A DNA stretch of 12,300 nt, taken from positions 1 to 12,300 of the forward strand of contig CAZQOI010000081.1 of the NCBI GenBank assembly GCA_964594905.1, given 5' to 3'. Of this stretch, positions 6,999 through 12,300 are shown in pieces. The first letter of the stretch is position 1. Each line of letters begins with the position of its first letter. A program made the translations under genes and the position numbers. The DNA is from Granulosicoccus sp964594905. GTDB lineage: Bacteria > Pseudomonadota > Gammaproteobacteria > Granulosicoccales > Granulosicoccaceae. The notes beneath the pieces are model-generated. The model had not been told where the DNA came from, did no database searches, and saw only the letters and a list, made by a program, of their open reading frames with translations.

Positions 6999-7811
6999 AT
7001 GAGCATTGTAATTCTGGTTGGTGGGCAAAGTGCCCATGGAAACCCCGAGCATCGCTACCTGGTGAACGCCTTCGTCGAGCGTTTTGGCGATCGTGTTACC
7101 AAGATCATTTCCACTGAACCCGTCACTCGGCCACTGAAAACACGTCTGCGACGCATGCTCAAGCGAGGAAACTATGCTGAGCGTGTGCGACGAGCTCTGT
7201 ACAAAGGCGGCTACGGCCCTGATCCAGCCGCACTGTCACGGGCTTTGTTTGACGATAAACCCATTGATCAGATGCCAGGAGGCTCACGCCATGTGGTGGT
7301 GTCATCCCACAATGGCCAGGACTGCCTCGATCTGCTCGACCAAGAAAAGCCAGACGTCATCATTGTTTACGGTACGGCAATCCTTAAGGCACCATTATTT
7401 GATCGCGCCAAAATAATTACTCTGAACATGCATACTGGTTTATCCCCTTGGTACCGTGGTGACAGCACGCTTTTCTGGCCTGTTTTTTACGACGATCCAG
7501 ACAATTTAGGCGTGACCATTCACCAACTCGTAGCGGCAGTTGATGGCGGCGATATTGCATCAACTGGAAAAGTGGTCTACGAACAGGGAGACAGTGAGGC
7601 GAATTTGTTTGCGAAGGGCGTCAAGGTAGGCACCGACCTTTATCTGGAAGCTGCACAGTCTGCACTGAACGGTACCTTGGTTTGCACCCAGCAAGATCTC
7701 TCGCTTGGACGAGAATTTCGTTGGATCCACCGCACCGTTGCCGCAGAGAAACAGGTTTTGCAAATGTTGGACAAATGGAAATCCAAAGGAAGCACACAGA
7801 CCAGCCAATGA
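6999..7811 (+). CDS. Folate-dependent formyltransferase, sugar-modifying type
   Basis: A 270-residue protein with the Formyl_trans_N fold. The catalytic Asn-His-Asp set of methionyl-tRNA formyltransferase is present: Asn143 and His145 in NMHTGLSPWYRG (143-154), and Asp182 in VDGGDIA. The Rossmann strand KPDVIIVYGTAILK (117-130) precedes it. These enzymes move a formyl group from 10-formyl-tetrahydrofolate to an amine. It lacks the C-terminal tRNA-binding domain of Fmt (270 residues against about 315) and sits between a flippase and a deacetylase. An amino-sugar or its nucleotide-linked form is therefore a better candidate acceptor than tRNA. Residues 44-70 are strongly basic (RPLKTRLRRMLKRGNYAERV and beyond) and lengthen the region before the fold core. 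Its stop overlaps the next start as ATGA. The acceptor is inferred from context only. Confidence 0.82.
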   Translation: MSIVILVGGQSAHGNPEHRYLVNAFVERFGDRVTKIISTEPVTRPLKTRLRRMLKRGNYAERVRRALYKGGYGPDPAALSRALFDDKPIDQMPGGSRHVVVSSHNGQDCLDLLDQEKPDVIIVYGTAILKAPLFDRAKIITLNMHTGLSPWYRGDSTLFWPVFYDDPDNLGVTIHQLVAAVDGGDIASTGKVVYEQGDSEANLFAKGVKVGTDLYLEAAQSALNGTLVCTQQDLSLGREFRWIHRTVAAEKQVLQMLDKWKSKGSTQTSQ

Positions 7812-8911
7812 GTACGAAACCAAACAATAAGGCTCGACGCATTCTGCGTAACATCGGCGTTATCGCTTTTCGCCTCGGCTTGGCTCGCGTCGTGATCGGT
7901 TTGAGCCCACGTGGCTTGCGAGCAATGCTCTATCACGATGTAGATGACAACCCAGGCACTTCGATAAACGGTTTAAACGTTACTGTTGATCAAAACACTT
8001 TTGCGACTCACCTCGATTACTTCAAACGTTATTACAAAGTAATCTCGATGTCAGAGGCCGCCAAGGGCAAGATTCCACATCGAGGGCTTGTTATTACTTT
8101 CGATGATGGCTACCTCAGTGTGCACGAGAAGGCAACACCCCTTTTACACGAACGTGGTCTACCAGCCTGCGTCTATCTTATTGGACGAGCCGTCAGCGGC
8201 CGCATGGTCTGGGTTAATCTGTTAAATCATGCCATCAGCGTGTTTCCTGAAGAAACCCGCGCGGCACTATCAGACTACGCTGACATCGCAGAGCTGCCGA
8301 TGACAGAGATAGTTCATCACGTACAAGTCAATTTCTCAGCGACACAGATTGGGTCACTTTGTGAGCATTTATTGCAATCCAATCCCGAGTTAAGCGAATC
8401 AACAAAAGGTGTCTTTGCAACACCCGACAACATCCGGCATATGCAAACACAAGGCATCGAGTTCGGCTTTCATACGCAGGATCACTTCAACCTGAGGAAT
8501 TGCACGCCGACACAGTTAGCGCAGCAACTAGATGATAGCGACGTTCGCGCTTTGACAACCAACAAGACCTTTGCATATCCATTTGGCTATTTCACAGATG
8601 CCGCTGTGTCATCACTGACAGGGAGTGGTTATGAACGCATCATGACAGTCGGTAATAACAACCGTAGGTTCAGTCCCCTGCATCTTGATCGAACAGAAGT
8701 CTTCTCAGGCGACCCAGCAGTTTTGTTCGCGGAGCTCGAGGTTGTAGAGCCGATTATCAGCACTGTTCGCAAGATTATGTCGCTGTTCCGCAGCGCTCCA
8801 ATACCCGAAGCAAAAACAACCGAGACTGCCAGCGAATTTACCAACGAATCAGTTGACGCAACGACAACGTCACCGCAAAACATCGCGCCTCATCAGGACA
8901 AGGCAGCCTGA
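7808..8911 (+). CDS. Polysaccharide deacetylase family protein (NodB/CE4 fold)
   Basis: A 367-residue protein from ATG 7808, which overlaps the formyltransferase TGA as ATGA. The reading frame is open further upstream, but that part lies inside the preceding gene. CE4 motifs: YHDV at 42-45, TFDDGY at 97-102 (Asp99 general base, Asp100 metal ligand), and HTQDH at 222-226 giving the two metal-binding histidines. FAYPFG at 255-260 replaces the RxP-type third motif, as in many capsule-cluster members. About 120 residues separate motifs 1 and 2, including a helical insertion starting at VWVNLLNHAI (134-143). There is no signal peptide, only a moderately hydrophobic basic N-terminus, so it probably acts in the cytoplasm or at the inner membrane. 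Residues about 331-367 are low-complexity Thr/Ser/Ala. The likely role is removal of N- or O-acetyl groups from the glycan handled by this operon; the exact substrate is unknown. Confidence 0.87.
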   Translation: MSTKPNNKARRILRNIGVIAFRLGLARVVIGLSPRGLRAMLYHDVDDNPGTSINGLNVTVDQNTFATHLDYFKRYYKVISMSEAAKGKIPHRGLVITFDDGYLSVHEKATPLLHERGLPACVYLIGRAVSGRMVWVNLLNHAISVFPEETRAALSDYADIAELPMTEIVHHVQVNFSATQIGSLCEHLLQSNPELSESTKGVFATPDNIRHMQTQGIEFGFHTQDHFNLRNCTPTQLAQQLDDSDVRALTTNKTFAYPFGYFTDAAVSSLTGSGYERIMTVGNNNRRFSPLHLDRTEVFSGDPAVLFAELEVVEPIISTVRKIMSLFRSAPIPEAKTTETASEFTNESVDATTTSPQNIAPHQDKAA

Positions 8912-8946
8912 AAGTCACAGGCCTCTGAGCAATAAGTTCAAGCTAT

Positions 8947-8976
8947 AAAAAAAGCCCCGCAATGCGGGGCTTTTTT
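8947..8976. terminator. Bidirectional rho-independent terminator
   Basis: GCCCCGC (8954-8960) and GCGGGGC (8964-8970) form a perfect 7-bp GC-rich stem with a 3-nt AAT loop. It is flanked by seven A on the left and six T on the right, so both strands give a hairpin followed by a U-run. It lies 36 nt past the deacetylase stop and 24 nt past the stop of the convergent cold-shock gene, and can end both transcripts. Confidence 0.93.
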
Positions 8977-8999
8977 GTTGTGCTTAAAATCCAAGCCAT

Positions 9000-9203
9000 T
9001 TACATGGCTGAGACGTTTACCGCCGCCGGACCTTTTTGGCCCTGCTCAACATCAAAGGAGACTTTTTGCCCTTCGTCGAGAGTTTTGTAACCATCGCCTG
9101 TGATGGCTGTATGGTGAACAAATACGTCTTTGCCACCGTCTTCAGGAGCGATGAAACCAAATCCCTTCGCCGCGTCGAACCACTTAACTGTACCAGTACT
9201 CAA
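9000..9203 (-). CDS. Cold-shock protein, CspA family
   Basis: A 67-residue single cold-shock domain protein that binds single-stranded RNA and DNA and acts as an RNA chaperone. The domain is complete: GTVKWFDAAKGFGFI (4-18) contains RNP1 (KGFGFI), KDVFVHHTAI (25-34) contains RNP2, and it ends GQKGPAAVNVSAM. The start is TTG at 9203-9201. It has an excellent ribosome site, AAGGG at 9215-9211 with a 7-nt spacer, and no in-frame ATG lies just upstream, so the rare start is well supported. The N-terminal MSTGTVKWF fits the family exactly. A long leader and a well-spaced promoter lie upstream. Which paralogue this is (CspA, CspC, CspD and so on), and whether it is truly cold-induced, cannot be told from the protein alone. 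Confidence 0.95.
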   Translation of the reverse strand: MSTGTVKWFDAAKGFGFIAPEDGGKDVFVHHTAITGDGYKTLDEGQKVSFDVEQGQKGPAAVNVSAM

Positions 9204-9356
9204 GATAATACCCTTATAAAAACAACATATAGACGGTTACCAGTGACTGAAAAAGACTTGCGTCAGTTAAAATCACAGCTAAACCTGTCTTTAACAATGA
9301 CCGCCGAGAAACCCCGGAATGGTCGCTTTCACGAGGCTTTACACCCCGATAAACCC

Positions 9357-9385
9357 AATATAGGTATTTTGCCGAGCGAATACAA
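9357..9385 (-). promoter_or_regulatory. Candidate sigma-70 promoter of the cold-shock gene
   Basis: On the minus strand TTGTAT (9385-9380) and TATATT (9362-9357) are separated by exactly 17 nt. The -10 matches consensus in 5 of 6 positions and the -35 in 3 of 6. A start near 9350 would give a leader of about 147 nt, close in size to the long structured leader of E. coli cspA. No cold-box sequence was recognised. Confidence 0.45.
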
Positions 9386-9392
9386 GGCTCGG
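9372..9392. repeat. Inverted repeat enclosing the predicted -35 of the cold-shock promoter
   Basis: CCGAGC (9372-9377) and GCTCGG (9387-9392) form a perfect 6-bp dyad around a 9-nt centre that contains the -35 hexamer at 9380-9385. There is no U-tract. It would be a suitable place for a dimeric regulator, but no regulator is identified. Confidence 0.4.
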
Positions 9393-9604
9393 AGAGTTGC
9401 GTTTAACCTGAATCCGACTCTGTCCACTGTTCGGTTACAATCTACAACTGGCTGTTTTCGACGCATTTAGCGCATCTATCCGTACAACAAACCCCATAAT
9501 TCTCGCACAGAAGCTTTATATTGCCTGACTGCCTCTCGTGACAGCAGCTTGTAATATTCCCGCAAAGCACACTCACACAGACACGTTTTTCAGAAAAATA
9601 ACCC

Positions 9605-12300
9605 ATGAATCAAGAGTATGTGGCCGGTCAGCGCTGGATCAGCGACACCGAATCTGATCTCGGCCTGGGCACCATCCTCGAGGTGGAGCACCGACAAATC
9701 ACCGTGGTTTTCCTGGCAACTGGCGACACTCGTATCTATGCGAAAGAAACCGCGCCGTTAACCAGGGTCGCCTTTCAGGCGGGAGACTCAATTACAAGTC
9801 ATGAAGGTTGGCAATTGGCTGTAGATGCTGCCATTGAGGAAGATGGGCTACTCACCTACAGCGGACGCCGAACAGACAATGGAGAAAAGGAAATTCTCAA
9901 CGAGGCCGGTCTCGACAATTTTCTGCAATTTCGCACCCCGCGCGACCGTCTCTTCGCAGGTTTGATCGATGGTCAACGCTGGTTCGCCTTGCGTCGTGAT
10001 GTGTTTGATCATCGACATCAGCTTGCGCACTCCGCAGCCTACGGTTTGATGGGTGCACGAGTATCCGTATTGCCACATCAGATCTATATCGCAGTCGAGG
10101 CGCTGAAACGCCGTCACCCCCGTGTTCTCTTAGCTGACGAAGTTGGGCTCGGCAAAACCATCGAAGCGGGCATGATTCTGCACGCATCATTGATCACCAA
10201 TCAGGGGTCAAGAGTACTGATTATCGTGCCGGCTGCTCTGCTACACCAATGGCTAGTGGAGATGCTTCGAAAATTTAATCTTAAAGTGTCGATCATGGAT
10301 GAGGAACGCTACACCGAGCTTTTGCCATCCGCACCTGAGAGTAATCCCTTCCTTGCCGAACAACTGGTGCTTACCTCTCTTGATACGTTGTTGGACAACG
10401 AAGAAATTGGTGATGCCGCGATTAGTGCGGGTTTCGATATGCTGATCGCTGATGAAGCACATCATTTGCATTGGCAACCAGACGAAGCATCCGATGCATA
10501 CAATCTGGTTGAGGCCCTGGCGCTTGAAACCCCATCAGTGCTGTTGCTGACTGCAACGCCTGAGCAACTTGGTCAGGCGGGGCACTTTGCCAGACTACGC
10601 TTACTCGATCCAGAGCGTTTTGCATCACTCGAACAATTCAACAAAGAAGAACAAGCGTTCGCTGATGTGGCCAAGATTGCCAATCAGCTGATGGACGACC
10701 AAGCCTTGGACGCAGCGTCCATCAAGGAGCTTGAAACTTTACTCGGCGAAGATTTTTCAGACTCTGAACTTAAAACGCTTAGTGCCTCAAGCGCTATTGC
10801 CATCAGCGATCTGAAATTTTCTCTGATAGATAAATTGATTGATCGCCATGGCACTGGTCGTTTGTTGTTTCGTAATACACGTCAGGCGATCAAAGGTTTT
10901 CCCGATAGACAATTCAACGAACACACGCTTGATGACAACAGTAATGACAGCCGCGCGGCGTGGTTACTTGAATTCTTGTCAGAACTATTTCCTGCCAAAG
11001 TATTGTTGATTTGCTCATCTATCGAGACGGTTAAATCTATTAGTGAACACCTCCGTGTTATGGGCTTTGCTACAGCGCAATTCCATGAAGAGATGTCCAT
11101 TGTCGAGCGAGATCGTGCCGCTGCCTGGTTTGCTGACCCGGAAGAGGATTGCCGGTTGATGCTGTGCTCTGAAATCGGTAGCGAAGGGCGCAACTTCCAG
11201 TTTCTGCATCACCTCGTGATGCTCGAACTGCCACAGTCACCTGATCTGTTGGAACAACGCATCGGACGTCTTGACCGAATCGGTCAAACCGAGACCGTAC
11301 AAATTCATGTTCCCGCCGCACCTGGCAGCAGGGATGCAGCGTTGCGGCGCTGGTATCACGAAGGCCTTAATGCCTTCGAACGCATTTGCAAATCGGGCAA
11401 CGCCGTCATGGCAGAACTTGCTCCAAAGCTCGAATCAACACTTGAGAAAATCGATGCTGGCAACGCAGCGCCAGAGCTTGACACACTGATAGAACAAGCC
11501 AAGGAGCTTGCACAATCATTCGAAGCCCAGGTAGAACAAGGACGCGATCGCCTGCTTGAACTCAACTCCAACCGCCCTGAACTTATTCAGGAGCATCTCG
11601 ACGCCCTGGCGAGAGTGGATCGGGACTACCGCTTACAAGACTTTATGGAAGCGGTATTTGATCGCTTCGGTGTGGACGTCACTGAACAGCGAGATCACTG
11701 GATAATCCATCCCAGTGATCACATGCAGGTTGAGCACTTCCCGCATCTACCAGCCGCTGGCATGACGCTAACTTTCGACCGTGCGACCGCGTTGACGCGT
11801 GAAGAATTTACCTTCCTGACCTGGGATCACCCAATGGTTACCGCGGCGATGGACCTTATTCTTGACGAGGGTTATGGACAAGCAGACAGCCAAGTGGTGC
11901 GCATCGAGGAACTGCCAAAAGGGCTCGCATTTATCGAAGCCAGCTATAATTTACAGTGTGTAGCCGATCGACAATTGAATATCGAAAGATACTTACCAGC
12001 ACGTGTACAAAGCTTTGTCGTCGGTAACGACGGCAAGGATTACACTGAGGTTTTGCAGGACATCGAACTCGATAATCTCAAGCTACGCTATGATCGCAAA
12101 GCACTTCGCAAAGTGGTACTGAAAAATCGCGACACCTTTGAGCAACTGATCAAACGCACAAACGATCTGGCGGACGCTACGGTTCCACAATTGATCAGAG
12201 AAGCGCGCGCAGCGATTGACGATGAGCACAGCAATGAACGACAACGCTTGGTGTCTTTGGCTCGCGTCAATTCTCTGGTCAAGGAAGATGAGATAGCGGC
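9605..12300 (+). CDS. rapA: RNA polymerase-associated ATPase RapA (HepA), C-terminus outside window
   Basis: Partial: 898 codons without a stop. By comparison with E. coli RapA (968 residues) about 40 C-terminal residues lie beyond the right edge. RapA is a Swi2/Snf2 translocase that binds RNA polymerase and helps recycle it after transcription. The N-terminal Tudor-like region starts GQRWISDTESDLGLGT (8-23), nearly identical to E. coli, which fixes the ATG at 9605. Lobe 1 has Walker A DEVGLGKTIEAG (Lys184), IIVPAALLHQWLVEML and the DEAH box (283-286), then LLLTATPEQLG. Lobe 2 has LFRNTR, FHEEMSIVERDRAAAWF, SEIGSEGRNFQF and the arginine-finger motif QRIGRLDRIGQ (Arg552). The C-terminal region keeps EQGRDRLLELNSN, SDHM and TFDRATALTREE. 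About 44 residues present in E. coli between KGFP (430-433) and the lobe 2 start (Trp453) are absent. The frame was checked at the DEAH box and at the window end. Confidence 0.96.
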   Translation, partial: MNQEYVAGQRWISDTESDLGLGTILEVEHRQITVVFLATGDTRIYAKETAPLTRVAFQAGDSITSHEGWQLAVDAAIEEDGLLTYSGRRTDNGEKEILNEAGLDNFLQFRTPRDRLFAGLIDGQRWFALRRDVFDHRHQLAHSAAYGLMGARVSVLPHQIYIAVEALKRRHPRVLLADEVGLGKTIEAGMILHASLITNQGSRVLIIVPAALLHQWLVEMLRKFNLKVSIMDEERYTELLPSAPESNPFLAEQLVLTSLDTLLDNEEIGDAAISAGFDMLIADEAHHLHWQPDEASDAYNLVEALALETPSVLLLTATPEQLGQAGHFARLRLLDPERFASLEQFNKEEQAFADVAKIANQLMDDQALDAASIKELETLLGEDFSDSELKTLSASSAIAISDLKFSLIDKLIDRHGTGRLLFRNTRQAIKGFPDRQFNEHTLDDNSNDSRAAWLLEFLSELFPAKVLLICSSIETVKSISEHLRVMGFATAQFHEEMSIVERDRAAAWFADPEEDCRLMLCSEIGSEGRNFQFLHHLVMLELPQSPDLLEQRIGRLDRIGQTETVQIHVPAAPGSRDAALRRWYHEGLNAFERICKSGNAVMAELAPKLESTLEKIDAGNAAPELDTLIEQAKELAQSFEAQVEQGRDRLLELNSNRPELIQEHLDALARVDRDYRLQDFMEAVFDRFGVDVTEQRDHWIIHPSDHMQVEHFPHLPAAGMTLTFDRATALTREEFTFLTWDHPMVTAAMDLILDEGYGQADSQVVRIEELPKGLAFIEASYNLQCVADRQLNIERYLPARVQSFVVGNDGKDYTEVLQDIELDNLKLRYDRKALRKVVLKNRDTFEQLIKRTNDLADATVPQLIREARAAIDDEHSNERQRLVSLARVNSLVKEDEIA

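Larger units (their letters stand above)
9204..9604. other. Divergent intergenic region between the cold-shock gene and rapA
   Basis: These 401 bases hold no convincing gene; a rightward open frame from 9036 to 9470 runs antisense through the cold-shock gene and shows no family features. The left part is the predicted long leader and promoter of the cold-shock gene. For rapA the best candidate is TACAAT at 9436-9441 with a poor CCGACT -35 at 9414-9419 (spacer 16), which would give a leader of about 155 nt. Only a weak AGAAAAA precedes the rapA ATG. Confidence 0.55.

Noticed and set aside
7682..7807. Upstream extension of the deacetylase frame to 7682
   Set aside because: It lies entirely inside the formyltransferase; ATG 7808 with the ATGA overlap is the natural start.
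9036..9470. Rightward 144-residue open frame antisense to the cold-shock gene
   Set aside because: It lies opposite a certain gene for much of its length, has no recognisable family, and no ribosome site.
1..12300. CRISPR arrays, tRNA or rRNA genes, insertion sequences, integrase or toxin-antitoxin genes, defence systems
   Set aside because: I found no direct-repeat arrays, tRNA-like arms, transposase motifs or terminal repeats on either strand.

Overview
The window reads as chromosomal DNA of a gammaproteobacterium, probably free-living and aquatic. The main clue is a full-architecture RapA (HepA) RNA-polymerase recycling ATPase, a protein typical of Gammaproteobacteria. An outer-membrane barrel, a lipobox lipoprotein and a CspA-type cold-shock protein support a Gram-negative proteobacterium. 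GC content looks moderate, near 50% by eye. I cannot name a genus. I see no mobile element, CRISPR array, tRNA or rRNA.

Region 1 (about 1-5252) is a leftward series of five genes. In transcription order they are: a fused acetate kinase-PduL phosphotransacylase (5252-3465); a class I DNA photolyase joined to it by an ATGA overlap (3468-2002); an exported DUF1223 thioredoxin-fold protein (1935-1177); a small outer-membrane beta-barrel protein (1006 or 1048 to 404); and a BIG2-domain lipoprotein joined to the barrel gene by a GTGA overlap and running off the left edge (407-1). A TATAAT-type promoter lies just upstream of the kinase start. A weak hairpin between the DUF1223 and barrel genes may separate two transcription units.

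Region 2 (5590-8911) is a compact rightward operon for surface-glycan work: a MOP/Wzx-type flippase, a folate-dependent formyltransferase of the sugar-modifying kind, and a NodB-type polysaccharide deacetylase overlapping it by ATGA. No glycosyltransferase is visible. The likely job is N-formylation or deacetylation of a lipid-linked glycan and its transfer across the inner membrane. A strong bidirectional terminator (8947-8976) closes this operon and also serves the convergent cold-shock gene.

Region 3 (9000-12300) holds a leftward cold-shock gene with a TTG start, a well-spaced promoter and an approximately 147-nt leader, then a divergent rapA cut by the right edge after 898 codons.

The most notable item is the single-chain fusion of the two enzymes that interconvert acyl-CoA and acyl-phosphate, and acyl-phosphate plus ADP and carboxylate plus ATP. 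Both sets of catalytic residues are intact, and the gene is translationally coupled to a DNA-repair gene. Neither long edge gene (the lipoprotein and rapA) has both ends in the window; I read both by direct translation.
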